A DNA stretch of 64,000 nucleotides from Kuschelorhynchus macadamiae. Lineage: Eukaryota; Arthropoda; Insecta; Coleoptera; Curculionidae. Position 1 is the stretch's first letter, and each line of letters begins with the position of its first letter. Positions 15,540 to 32,400 of the stretch are shown piece after piece. A program made the position numbers and the translations under genes. The notes beneath the pieces are model-generated. The model did no database searches. It was given only the letters and a program-made list of their open reading frames with translations, and was not told the origin of the DNA. Location: the NCBI GenBank assembly GCA_030620095.1, contig JAUTXW010002080.1:1-64000 (forward strand). Reading direction: 5' to 3'.

Positions 15540-16110
15540 CCTAGAGGTAATTCTTCCAAAAAACCCACAGTATTCTTATTTAGGAGATACCATTCTTCGG
15601 TCAGAGAAACTCGGTAGAAAATGGGCCAAATTGTTTTATACCAAAATTGTGGAACACCCCTGGTAGGCAGCATGCTCCAAAATTCTTTGGTTTGCCCGGA
15701 AGTGAAAATTTACGCAGTTAAAGAAAATGTTAAGTTAAACGTACCAGCTTTCGTGAAAGATGGTTCGTCGGTTCACAAAATATTGTTGAGAACATCTTCA
15801 CCTTTGTTTTTTTTTCCTGCTGCAAATCAGATTTCAATTTATTATTAAGGGTAACTCTTCCACAAAACCCTCAGTATTCTTATTAAAGAAATTGAGATAT
15901 TCGCCAAGAGAAACTCGATGAGAAATATGCCACATTATTTTATTCATTAACATTCTACACTCTACCTAGCAAAGCTATTGAATGCCCCTGGTAGGCTACC
16001 TGCTCAAAAATTGTTGGATTTTCTCAAAAGTGAAAATTTAACGTACCAAGCTAGTCTTTTCACAAAATATTTTTGAGAACATCTTCATCGCTCTTCCTTT
16101 TCCGTAATAC
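15540..16110. repeat. Diverged tandem duplication, ~300-bp unit
   Basis: Two direct copies (about 15540-15830 and 15845-16110) share in order TAACTCTTCCA-like, CAGTATTCTTATT, GAGAAACTCG, CCCCTGGTAGGC, GAAAATTTA, CACAAAATATT and GAGAACATCTTCA. Divergence is considerable, so the duplication is old. It lies directly upstream of the endonuclease relic of retrotransposon II. It may belong to its 5' region or be an independent repeat. Confidence 0.7.
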
Positions 16111-16141
16111 GTCTTCAACGAATATTATATTCTTTTGATCT

Positions 16142-16500
16142 TCAGTTAACATTTGCGCTAGAAAGTGTGTTGTCTACCTTAGATTCTAAGTTCGATTCTT
16201 TAATTTGCATGGGCGATTTAAAGTGTGATCTGCTGGATTTTAATAATTTTAACTCCAAAAAACTTATACATGTATCTGAGATATTTGATCTATTACAAAT
16301 AATCGTAGAGGCAACTAGATGCGGCCCTACTAGCTCTAAACGGATAGATGTCATGGCCATTTCAAATAACATTCTAAAATATAATGTCAAAGTTCTAAAT
16401 ACCTATAACAAATCTGATCACTGCCTTATTTCATGTCAATTATTACATGTAAAAGAGAAAATTAAAACTTTTTGTATACATTTCGCGACTTAGAGAGACT
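16142..16500 (+). pseudogene. Non-LTR retrotransposon II: APE endonuclease fragment
   Basis: This open stretch matches the C-terminal half of an apurinic-like (exonuclease-endonuclease-phosphatase) endonuclease domain. It has MGDLKCDLLDFNN (motif GDxNxD-like, near 16209-16245), the variable ATRCGPTSSKRIDV region and the catalytic SDHCLIS motif (about 16413-16434). In CR1/Jockey-type elements this domain nicks target DNA to prime reverse transcription. The N-terminal catalytic residues are absent, so this is a remnant. It continues into 16535-16785 and, beyond the transposon insertion, to the RT part at 19462. Confidence 0.85.
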
Positions 16501-16534
16501 AGAGCACTCTTAAAATTTAAGAAAACTGAAAATG

Positions 16535-16785
16535 TATCTAACTGGAATTACTTACTATAAAACTAACTATGCTATTAAGAAGGAGAAAAAGTCATATCTA
16601 GAATTTAAAATTAACAACAGTAGTAAAAACAAATTTTGGAAAGAATTGAAAAAGTTAAATGTGAATGTATCTAACTGGAATTACTTACTATAAAACTAAC
16701 TATGCTATTAAGGAGAAAAAGTCATATCTAGAATTTAAAATAGTAGTAAAAACAAATTTTGGAAAGAATTGAAAAAGTTAAATGT
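16535..16785 (+). repeat. Recent ~130-bp tandem duplication inside retrotransposon II
   Basis: About 16530-16660 is repeated at about 16663-16785. Shared words include AATGTATCTAACTGGAATTA, ACTAACTATGCTATTAAG, GTCATATCTAGAATTTAAA and AGAATTGAAAAAGTTAAATGT. The copies differ by small gaps (an extra AAGG-type insertion and loss of AACAACAG-type bases). The sequence encodes the linker KKSYLEFKINN...FWKELKKLNV expected after the endonuclease. High identity suggests the duplication is younger than the element. Confidence 0.85.
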
Positions 16786-16820
16786 AGAGTAGTCGAGCTA
16801 AGTGATCTAAGTGCCAAAAT
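16786..16820 (+). repeat. Left TIR of DNA transposon 1
   Basis: AGAGTAGTCGAGCTAAGTG followed by ATCTAAGTGCCAAAAT. It matches the reverse complement of 19427-19461 except at two positions. The exact outer base is uncertain by one or two nucleotides because no target duplication is visible. Confidence 0.85.
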
Positions 16821-17045
16821 ATGAATTTTCGTTTTTTTTTCGTAAATATGATCTATTTGCCAGGGCCAATATCCTTGTATAAGATCTAAGTGCCACTTTC
16901 ATTCTATAGATGAAAACGATGTTCAAAGATGGCGTGGCCTGTATGTCCAGCGTGATAATCACTGCTAAATGATCTAAGTGGCACCCTGGTTTTAGTGTTC
17001 GTTTTCAAGTTGAAACGTTTTCGTTCGTCGTAGAATCGAGTTTTA

Positions 17046-19231
17046 TTGACAGTTTATTGGAGTTTTGAAGTAAATATAATGGATGCTAGTGCATTTAGTG
17101 ATATAAAAAAGCCAAAATCTAAACGAGAAACACACAGTAAAGCTAGGTTGTGTGGAAAATCCTATGTTACACAAAAATCTAAGCTGCAAAAACCAGGAAA
17201 ACCCGTTCCAAATAATGAGGTTAGTATTTGATTTTTAACAAATTTTTATTGCTTAAAGTTAATGTATCACTGCTATTGGATATTACAGCCAAAACCAGAT
17301 TATTGTTTTATAAGCTTATATTTAACTTTACTTGTATTTTATAGTTGTATGTTAGTTAGCATGTTTGGGTCAAATCTTGCAAGTAACTTCTGAATCAGAT
17401 TCCATTATGAGAATTTACTGAAATTTGATATTCATACGTACACCCGATAACAGTTCAGTATATTGAATATCTTATAGAGGGTGCGTAAAAATTAATGATA
17501 AAAAGTACAGAGTTCCCGTTATAGGAATTGGCTGAGATTTTGTTTAGATACATAAACTTCATGACATTACAATATTATATTTTCCAATCGTAAATGTCTT
17601 ACACAGAGGGCGTAAAAAATAACGCTAAAATGAACACAATAAAATAAAGAATGTAAAGAAAAATAATAAAAAAGCTCTTATTTTTAAGCTATTGAGCTGA
17701 TAAGTAAATAATAATTTAATTTACGTAAACAAAGAACTTTTAAAAATTTTAATATATAAAAAAAATATAAAAGTTCTGTGTTTATGTCAGTTTTATTACT
17801 ATTTACTTCTCAGTTCAATAATAAAATTATTAAATAAAAGCTGTTTTTATGCTTTTTTTGCATTTATTTTATATTATTTTGTTTTGGCTAGCTAAGATTT
17901 TTTTATTTCAGATTATCTGTAAATGCAGATATAGCTGTAGTGATGTGACTGATATGAAAATTAAGCTTTTTGATTTGTACAATGGGTTGGAACTCAACGA
18001 GGAAGGCAGCTATCTCATGGGATTATTACAAATTTTGCCAGTCCAGCGTCGCCGCCATGGTACTTACGATGAGACAGAAGAAAGCAGGCGACAATGTACC
18101 ATAGCTTTTGCTATTCCAGATGGACAAGGTAATATAAAACGGGTCCGGACCTCAATGTCAATAAGCTATTCAACGGCTTCAAGATAAAACATTTTATAGG
18201 AAAGTTTTCATTAAGGATCTTTCTTTTAGAAGACCTAGAATTGATACATGCAAGACTTGCGATTTACATTTTTTAAAAAGCAAGGACAAAAACATCGATG
18301 TATCAAGGAATGCTAAAAATGAGTTGGAATTGCATCATTGAAAAACAGAAAAAGCTCTTAAGATCTTTCAAGAAGACAGTGCGAGAAGTACTCTTCCAGG
18401 TAGCGATACCTGTACCATAACGATGGATCTACAAAAAGTATTTCCACTTCCAAAATTGACTCATAGTAGTATGTACTACAGCCGGCAATTATCGTGTTAC
18501 AATTTTGGAATACATGTGCAAGGTACAACAGATGGGATAATGTGCATCTGGCATGAAGGACAGTCCGGCCGTGGTGGTAACCAAATGGCATCAGGTCTTC
18601 TACAAGCCTTGAGTACAGGTCAGCTTTCAACTTATAAACAGAATCTATGTATATGAAGCGACAACTGTGCAGAGCAACTGAAAAATCGAATGTTTATTTT
18701 CGTATACATGTTCTAGCTAATGGACATTTTGATACCATTGATCATAAGTTTTTAGTTTCCGGCCATAGTTTTTCATCTTCAGATAGAGATTTTGCTCTTA
18801 TAGAGAAGCGAACAAAACGTTCCAAGCTCCAGACAGTAGATGATGTAAAAGTGGTAATTGCTGCGGCTAGACCTTCGAGACCCTACAAAATTTTAGATAT
18901 GGGCGAATGTGCTTTTCTTGATTTTGACAAAATATCAGCAAAATGTATAGATACATCTAAACTTGGCATTACTCAAGCATCATGGTTACATGTGACTAAA
19001 GAAGAGCCAGGAATAGTGTTGTACAAGAAAAATTTCAGGGACCTTATACGATGGGAGAAGTGTCGTGTATTAAAAAAGGGTATAACTGTCCAAAATTTAA
19101 AGTCGGCAGAGCTGTTAGCTTTGCCTGGTGTTCAGCAAATCAACGAAAGTAAGAAAAAGGATCTTCGCTCAATGTTAGAATTTATTAATCTGGAAAATAA
19201 AACATTTTATACATCTATTTTAGATTTCTAG
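17046..19231 (+). pseudogene. DDE-like transposase relic of transposon 1
   Basis: Likely first exon 17046-17219 (GKSYVTQK motif), a 692-nt intron with donor GTTAGT (17220) and acceptor TTTCAG (ends 17911), then a cysteine-bearing segment (IICKCRYSC) and further coding sequence in shifting frames. Candidate acidic residues are D in TMDLQK (18426-18428), D in SDNCAEQLKN (18660-18662) and E in SSSDRDFALIE (18803-18805), the last following HKFLVSGHS. The order matches a transposase-like family widespread in insect genomes, usually annotated as uncharacterised. Frameshifts near 18130-18190, a stop near 18338, TGG-to-TGA at 18654 and a stop near 18715 inactivate it. The last 194-codon segment (18647-19231) is intact. 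Superfamily assignment is uncertain. Confidence 0.75.
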
Positions 19232-19426
19232 TCGTAGGTTATCTCTGTGGACTTAGATCAAACTTTTGTTCATGTATTTTCCTATACAAAGTTTTTTTGG
19301 TGTACTAATAATAATATTTTCTTTTAGTGTATCTCTGTGTTTGCTAATAAAGCTGAATTTCTATAAAAAAAATATATTTGTTTTGTTTTTTGATATCAAC
19401 AGTTCTTTGTTTTCTGCTAATTTTCA

Positions 19427-19461
19427 ATTTTGGTACTTAGATCACTTAACTCGACTACTCT
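19427..19461 (-). repeat. Right TIR of DNA transposon 1
   Basis: Read on the minus strand: AGAGTAGTCGAGTTAAGTG, then ATCTAAGTACCAAAAT. It pairs with the left TIR. Confidence 0.85.
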
Positions 19462-21190
19462 TCAAATATAAGTAACAAAAATACCTCTCTTACTGAAGAT
19501 TTTGGCGTTCCAGAAACAATGAATAACTATTTTTTAAATTATCAGTCCAATAGTATATTATGCGTTCTTTCTAAAGCACTAGAGAAAATCATTGAAGGGC
19601 AAATTAGAATATTTATGATAGAAATGGCATACTCCCCGAACATCAATCAGAATTCAACAAAGATCATAGCTGTATAACAGCTCTAACTAAAGTCACTAAC
19701 TCTAATTGAAAACAACTTATCAATACTAGACTACTCAAATGTATTTGATCTGATCAATCACTCGCTTCTGTTAAGTCTCCTAAACTATGTGGGATTCTTG
19801 ACACGCGCTATTCCGTTTTTCTCCAACTACCTACTTAATACATTTCAGGCAATTAGAATACGCAAGGCAGTATCAAACTTTGAACTGCAAGTCCCACTTT
19901 TATGCAGACTATACGCAAGTTTACTTCTTTTTCCCAGAAAAAGATCTTGTTGCTTCATGTGCTCTTATTAATCAAAACTTGGAATCACTTTGCAAAATCT
20001 CAACTAAATATTGTTTAAAGCTTAAGTCATGTTGTTTAGAAGGGCGGTCGCTCCTCCAGATGTTTAGATAGTATCAGTATTATTCTCAACAACGAAAGAC
20101 TACACCTCACTGACCAAGCAAAAATTCTGGGAGTTGTAGATTTTAGGCTGACATTTTCCAGTCATATTGCCGATACTACCAAAAAGGCATTTTATATTCT
20201 AAAACTCATTTACTCCATTCGCCATTTACTGAGTAAAAAAATTCGTATATTACTTTGTGATTCGTTAGTATCGTCTCTTCTTAATTATTGAGACGTGGTC
20301 TATAGGCCTAATTTGCTTCGTAGTGATGCCCATAGACTGCAGCTTATTCAGTCTGCGTTCGGCTAATTTGTGTCTTGCAAAGGCGCATTACCGTTCATTT
20401 AAATGATATTGAATGGCTAAATATGAAGAAAAAGAGAACACTTCACTGTCTAGTTTTCCTTCAAAAAATAATAAAAACACATAAACCTACCTATTTATTT
20501 CGAGAACTTAGATTAAGAACATCAGTACATAACCTTAATATATCCGATTTAAAAACATGCTGACTCCTCTCCAGGATAAAACCACTCAATTCCGTGGATC
20601 ATTTTCATAGTCACTAGGCTATACAATAGGGTTCCTCTTTCCATTAAATCTTTTAATGTTTAGAGATTTAAACAAATAAATAGTTAAACATATGCTTCTG
20701 GGTAATCACATCTGAATATGTTTAAATATAATTTTTTGAATTTCAACCTCTCTCCCAACAGATGAGCAAATACAATATTTTTACGTTCATGCTATTATAT
20801 AGTGGCTAAAAATAGCAATATTATTTTATTTATCTATTTATTATTTCCTATTTATTTTTTTCTGTTTTACATTTAACCCAGGCGGTAATGTACTATTGTA
20901 CTAACAATTATTTGTAGTTTTTTGTGTTTTTGTTCTATAATGTATTAGTGTTTTAACTATTATGTGTTCAAGTACTTTATTAGATTTTGTTATTTAGTTT
21001 TTGTCTCAATGGTCATAGGTTAATGCGTCTTTTTAATTTATATTATTTCAGGTTGAGTGTAAGAGCGCTGCTCACTGGCTTGCCAGATAAGTGCGAACTC
21101 TGCCTTTGTCGATTTTTTTATATACACTTCATTTTGTCGACAATGAAAGTTTTTATTATTATTATTTACACAAGCATTAGTTTAGAATCT
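19462..21190 (+). pseudogene. Non-LTR retrotransposon II: RT part
   Basis: Continuation of the element begun at 16142. In order: NTSLTEDFGVPETMNNYF (linker), LSKALEKIIEGQIR (RT motif region 1), a broken palm with DLINHSLLLSLLNYVGF, then the catalytic box changed from YADD to YADY (19901-19912), then KILGVVDF-like and LLCDSLV thumb remnants to about 20600. The 3' untranslated part runs to about 21175 and ends near a (TTA)n-like tail. Loss of the second catalytic aspartate and multiple frameshifts make it inactive. It is the same clade as element I. Confidence 0.8.
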
Positions 21191-24100
21191 CTTAAGACAA
21201 CAAAAGTTTTTTGAGTAATCCCAAAAATGACTGAATAATTTAGATTTCGTCCATATCTTATATCTCTTTGTGGATTTTTTTATCAATTATTTTCTACATG
21301 TGCATATAGGGGGCTCTTTGCCGAAACCGCCAGGGGGGCCCAAAATTTGTAGTTACGCCACTGCCTTTTTGTCCTTATATCTAGACCACTTTTCAATAGA
21401 CCACTTTACAATTTGGTGTCCTTTGTTTCTAGAATCATAAAAATCAGTCAAATGACTGATAAATTTGCTTATGGAAACACAGGGCCGCGCCAGCTCAAAT
21501 TGACGCCCTCGTGCAAATATTGATTTACGTGTTTGCGGTACACCACAAATATTTTACCTTGACATATTTTTTATCAAAAAGAGCTATGTTTCTAAATAAA
21601 AATGCATTAATGATTGACATATTTTTATTATATAGCATTAGGTTTTATTTATTAATGTACATACATACAGTGTTACAGTAATTTCCAAATTTCTTTACTC
21701 CGTGTCCTCTTCACCATCTAAATAGATATTACAGAAATTAACACTAACGTACATAAAAAATAATCATGCTTTAACCAGACAAAATAAATAACATTCCCAC
21801 ACACAGATATTTTCTAACAATCCTTTTTTTGGATTCTATAGGTGGCAGGGCCGGACCGAATTTTCGATTGGGCCAGGTAATAAACAAATATCGGCCCATT
21901 CGAACTTTAAAATAGTAACAGATTAAAACATAGTAAAAAAAAACAACAAAACATTTTGTGGGAAATATTTGTAAGGATACAGTCGGCCAAGAGATTATAA
22001 CAAATTGAAATACACCTTACTTACAACAAATCTTATCAGATATTTTTGCCAATTAAACATTATAATGTACAAATACTAAATTACTAGGTGGTGGGGTGAA
22101 AAGGGTGAAAACATTGAGAGCCTTTGTGATTTCCAAATCTCGATTCCAAGAGACTTACAATTTTGTCTACGTTGAAAACTTTTTTTCTAAATTTGTCGAC
22201 TGAATCTTGTGGTGCTTTGTCTTCGCACTTGATACACCTGATATTGGTAGCTTTTTTCAAATCATTTTAAGGAAAACGAGCTTGACGCAAACAATCTGTA
22301 AATGCAATATTTTAGCACCACTTTTCACAGCAGACAGCGGGGCAATTGCAAGACAAAACCCATACTGACTGAAATTAATGACCGTAACAAAAATCGTATT
22401 GACTTGTAAGTGGCTGTTTACGCAAATAAAAACATTTACTTGTGAAATAAGTTAAGCAAGATTGAAGCCCGACTGGATCAATTTAACACATTGTTTATAG
22501 TATTTATAAATATAAGCTCCTTTAACATAATCTTAAATATATTTTGCAAGGAGCGCGTCTTTTTAGATTTCCTTGAATTTTTTAAACTCCTAATCAAATT
22601 ATTCCCTGTCACTTGAGTTTATTAATGATAAGTGTTCAAGATATTCTAATAGGTTTTTTGGAAACTTTAACTGCCAATATTCAAAAACTGTCGGGTTAAT
22701 GGTATGCGTTATAAAAAAAATATGTTTAGAATATATCAATGAAACGAAACAGAGATCTTTTTAATCTGCCTTATATACTTATAATCTGTACATAGTTTTT
22801 GTATATATGTGCAAAAAAATATAAAAAATCCTAAGAGCACATATTTTCTGTTATTTTTTGTAGCGCACGATAAAAATAAAAGTGTTAAATGAAATGAACA
22901 CTATGCCTGGTCACTCTGACTTTACTGAAAACCTAATGATGTCAGCATGCAATTTTAAATTAGGTTAAATTAGGTTTTGGTGAAATTAGAAAAATTAGGT
23001 CTGATGTTTCCAGATGTAAGAGTATGTAATGTTTTAATCTTTGCTATTATGTAGCAAACTGATCTTAACTTAATATATAATATATAATTTTGTATAATAT
23101 TTAAACCCCTGTGAGCAAACTCAGAGCAAGAACGGTTCAGACTACTGACGCCTCACTACGATTCAACTCAATAAACTTTTAAATTTAATTATTCTGCAGC
23201 CTCGGGAACTCAACCCTAACTGATACTGGCCTATGAAATTCCGAAATAACTTTGCTACAATTGAAATTTGCATTTATTGAATGTTTTAGTATCGCTAGTC
23301 GGAACATTGAATTGCCAAAAGTGGTTTCGGCTGACTGTAATAAAGTTAGGCGAGTTGTTTTGTTGTTAGTTTCATTAACCTATTCAATATTTTAAAGATA
23401 GGAAATAAAAGAGCAAATTTTACGATTAATTGCGAGCGTTTTATTGCGACCCGGTTAAACGAATTTACAACGCGAAAGTGATTGTATCCAACTGAAGCAC
23501 AGTGGTGCATTATGCTACCGATTTAATCAAATACTAGTGCTTCTACATTAAGAGATATTTCTCTGGTTTTATGTAGTCATTTTAACAAAAAGCCAGAGAC
23601 GTTAAAAATCTAATAGCAGACCATGAATTAGATCTCGTACAGCAGTCCGGTTTGATTGAGAATATAAGAACTTTGTAGAGAGGTTTAGAGGTACTAAATA
23701 ATAATTACTTTCAAACCGATTGATACCTAAGGTCATCCAATAAGTAAATGACATTTTAATACGTAAAATTCCCTTATCCCACATATTGGCGATATTATCC
23801 TGATCACCAGCCAGAAACTAACTGGTAACCACAAGCTTGTATCGCAGAGTCTGATGCAATGATCTATAAAAATTAAAGGCTGATAAATGAAAGCAAACGT
23901 TTCGGTAAAAATGATTAGTATGATCTTTCAGTCTAAGTGAAAACTAAATCTATTTTTTGTTCACTTGGGCTATGGCTGATGTCAAGAACAAAATCAAAAC
24001 CATAAAAACAAGCTATTAGAACGAATTAACAAAGATAATTTATTCAGAAAAAAGTGGAAGCACATTTTACCGATACGTAATTTTTTTAAGAGATTTTTTA

Positions 24101-25154
24101 ATTGGAATTATGACACAATTAAAACCATTAGAACAAACTATTGTGCTGATACTGCAAAAGACATATCAGGAAGCTATTTTTATGTATGTACTGCAAATTT
24201 TTAACATAGCTCCAAAATTGCAATAAGATTAGATTTTAACATTGTGTGTTAAACTTACGTTTTTTAAATTAAAATTGTAACACGTTCAATACTTTTTTAC
24301 CAGGTTTACATACTTTATTTATGTACTGAAAGAAATAAAAATGCTGTTCTATCATATTCTGCGCAGTGTATTTTTTGCAAAAGTTTTTCAATTATTTTCA
24401 ATATTCATTCTTAAATACTTTTTGTACGTTTCTGTATGTTCCATATCAAAGTGAATTCTTTTAATATATGTCTTCCTGTACCCGAGTTCTCTTTGCTAAA
24501 TATCTGCTCTCTGATCAACAACCTGCGGCATTTTCTTTTTATTTGTTTATTAAAATATTTTGAAATTCTGCTAGCTGTAAACATAGTTGGCAAACAACAG
24601 GACGCAACTTTTTTTAGTAAGCATATCAAAAAATAATTAAATTGTTTTTTATGTATAGGAAGTATGAACGTTGTTCATAAATTATGAAATATGTGATCAA
24701 GATTCAGTCAAATTGTTTTAGCGACGCTGACTAGGCAAAATTCACCTTTAGGCATCGCAGCGTGAAGTGATACCTTGAGAGCGTAAGGAGCTCCAAACAT
24801 CTTAAATATTAATACTGGGTTTACTAAAACAACATTGTTGTATTCAAAGAATACTGTTTCTTTGAACTTTTTTTTCTTCCAATTTTGTTCACTTCGAAAA
24901 AGTTCCATAATAGCCAGTCTCATTTCGTAGCCTTTTTTTGTATATATTTCGTGTTTCCTATTCAAGGTGTCTTAGTTTTTCTGATATAAAGTTCGCATTT
25001 TTATTGCATTTTTGGATTCTATGAAAAGTTTTTGATTTATTTTCTATAACATACCCTACTCGTTTTACAGTCATTTTTGAAATATTTGAATTTAAAATGT
25101 ATTTGTCATAGATATGGGTGTCCAGCTTCTCAACAAGATATCTGCATTTTTTTT
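21191..25154. other. Non-coding stretch; possible DNA-transposon ends, balanced island
   Basis: No gene. Near 21300-21370 and 21480-21530 there are GC-rich words (GGGGGGCCCAAAATTTG, GGGCCGCGCCAGCTCAAATT), and near 21846 CAGGGCCGGACCG. These resemble ends or interiors of hAT-type elements, but no paired terminus was found. 23100-23500 is less AT-rich, has no repeats and may be conserved non-coding DNA. The rest is plain AT-rich sequence. Confidence 0.4.
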
Positions 25155-25690
25155 ATTTTTAGGTACTTAAGACAAAAGTAATACCAAGATTGTCTATAAT
25201 ACTTTAGTCAGCTTGAATTTATAATTTTATTTGTATGCAAAATGAGTTATTCCGTTAAACAATAAAATTTTATTTTTATTACTAGTTAATACTTGATATT
25301 TAGAAGCAGTGACAAGTTATTGTAATCCATAACAAATCATTTAGAATACGAACAGATAAAATGTTGACATTGCCAAATAAATACTAAAAGAAATTTTCAA
25401 CATGCTTGCCACGAAGTTCTTCATAGTTTTCATACATTCTTCTCTGGCTCTGAAGCCTATTTATAATATTTTCAGCATTATATTCATTCATATTTATTAT
25501 TTAATTTCTCATCAGTCACCTTTTTAAATTTAATCAACATTTTATTATTCTTGAAATCAAATTGTACCATTTTGTGTCTCTTATTAATGGAATAACTCAT
25601 TTTCAATAAAAATTAAATTATCTACATATTCAGGGTGACTAAAATAGTATTGTCAATCTTGAAATTACGTTTGACTTAAATATCTAAAAT
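25155..25690 (-). mobile_element. TIR element with two short open frames
   Basis: The left end (about 25160-25255) and right end (about 25590-25685) are reverse complements over about 95 bp. Shared words include TACTTAAGAC/GTTTGACTTAAAT-like, CAAGATTG, ACTATTTTAGTC-like and AATGAGTTATTCC/GGAATAACTCATT. On the minus strand an ATG inside the right repeat (25598-25600) opens a 39-codon frame (INKRHKMVQFDFKNN), which overlaps a second 36-codon frame (25384-25491; IINRLQSQRRMYENYEELRG). The two may be one frameshifted gene. I do not recognise the protein. The element ends about 400 bp upstream of the host exon. Confidence 0.65.
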
Positions 25691-26089
25691 TTAAAAAGGT
25701 AGCAGGTATCTTGTTTACAAGCTGAACAGATATATCTAGGTGAAATAAATTTTAAGTTCAAATATTTTTAAAATTACTGCAAAACCGCAAAGCGTATTAC
25801 ACAAAATAGTTCTAGCGAGAAAATCGATCTTTTACACTATACCTTATTTATTCGACGCTAATTTGTTTCATTGATAATACTTATGAAGTATCTATAAAAA
25901 TTCACAAAACTTTCATATTTAACATTTTGTTGGTGCTATCTTTATAAAGAAAAAAATTATAAGGACTATTGACATTTATTTTGATATCTCTATACTTCAC
26001 CATGCATTGCTATCAAAATATATTAATGCTAACCATGTATTTGCAACTATCATAAACTTAGTAATAATATATTATTTATTTTGTTTTAG

Positions 26090-26172
26090 GATGTTGCTTT
26101 GTAACGTTCTTTACCCGAAAAGCCGCCCTTCTAGCTCAAGATGCCTTACATAATGTAAAGACTCTAAATGGG
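26090..26172 (+). CDS. bru (CELF family): CELF/Bruno RNA-binding protein, 83-nt internal exon (RRM1)
   Basis: An internal exon bounded by a strong acceptor (pyrimidine-rich TTATTTTGTTTTAG ending at 26089) and a consensus donor GTAAGT (26173-26178). It starts in phase 1 (last two bases of a Gly codon) and ends in phase 0. It encodes CCFVTFFTRKAALLAQ followed by DALHNVKTLNG. This is the end of RRM1 of CELF/Bruno proteins, including the RNP1 aromatic positions (CFVTF). CELF proteins bind GU-rich RNA and control splicing, translation and decay in nucleus and cytoplasm. The 83-nt length and phase agree with the conserved CELF exon organisation. The next exon should begin with MHHPI-type residues; I find neither it nor the preceding exon here, so flanking introns are very long. 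Bruno 1 (arrest) versus Bruno 2 cannot be decided from one exon. Confidence 0.92.
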
Positions 26173-26257
26173 GTAAGTCAAAATTTATTATACGTTACTT
26201 ATACTTTAAAATTTTATTACTGATCGCAAAACAAAATCTGTTTTTTCTAAATATCTG

Positions 26258-32086
<5,829 letters not shown>

Positions 32087-32326
32087 TACACTGGCCATTC
32101 TGGATTAAGACATTGCATGCACAGGATGGGGCTTGAAGAGGAATTCGAGTGATCCTCTATGCATGGAGGGGACAGCCAGCCAGTGCTGTGTGAATGCCCG
32201 GCGACTGCCAGGATTAGGTTCTCCGTATTCGGTAGGGATATTCTACTGCGCGAAAACTTGAATAACGCCTCCCCAAATGCAACATTAAGGCTCGTTGAAG
32301 AGTTGGAGTTGCTTGGAGATGTGTAA
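32087..32326 (+). pseudogene. C-terminal fragment of a non-LTR retrotransposon polyprotein
   Basis: An 80-codon frame with one internal stop reads TGHSGLRHCMHRMGLEEEFE, stop, then VLCECPATARIRFSVFGRD and LRLVEELELLGDV-stop. This matches the C-terminal tail after the RT/RNase H part of insect non-LTR polyproteins (TGHxGLRxHLxRMGL, LCECPALxxxR). GC content is far above its surroundings, a sign of a comparatively recent insertion. Everything upstream is missing, as expected of a 5'-truncated copy. It is followed by a 3' UTR and a (CCTAA)3 end. Confidence 0.8.
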
Positions 32327-32384
32327 CTATAGGTATGTCGCTACGTCGAGCCGTAGGGGAGGGTGGGTTTGATCCACTCACTTT

Positions 32385-32400
32385 TAACCTAACCTAACCT
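32385..32400. repeat. Short (CCTAA)n tract at retrotransposon 3' end
   Basis: TAACCTAACCTAACCT, three units of the complement of the insect telomeric pentamer TTAGG, directly at the probable 3' end of the fragment at 32087. It may be the element's own tail or a sign of a telomere-repeat-targeting ancestor. Confidence 0.7.

Larger units (their letters stand above)
16786..19461 (+). mobile_element. TIR DNA transposon 1 inserted into retrotransposon II
   Basis: Terminal inverted repeats of about 35 bp lie at 16786-16820 and 19427-19461 (AGAGTAGTCGAG[C/T]TAAGTG... with two mismatches). They enclose a transposase relic (17046-19231). Outside the TIRs, the two halves of retrotransposon II resume in order: ELKKLNV on the left and a frame with NISNKNTSLTED on the right. 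So the transposon jumped into the retrotransposon. Subterminal copies of GATCTAAGTG lie near 16804, 16882 and 16969, and as complement near 19251 and 19434. They are plausible transposase-binding repeats. I see no clean target-site duplication. Confidence 0.85.

Noticed and set aside
21847..21900. CAGGGCCGG word as the end of a hAT element
   Set aside because: No matching inverted end or 8-bp duplication was found nearby.
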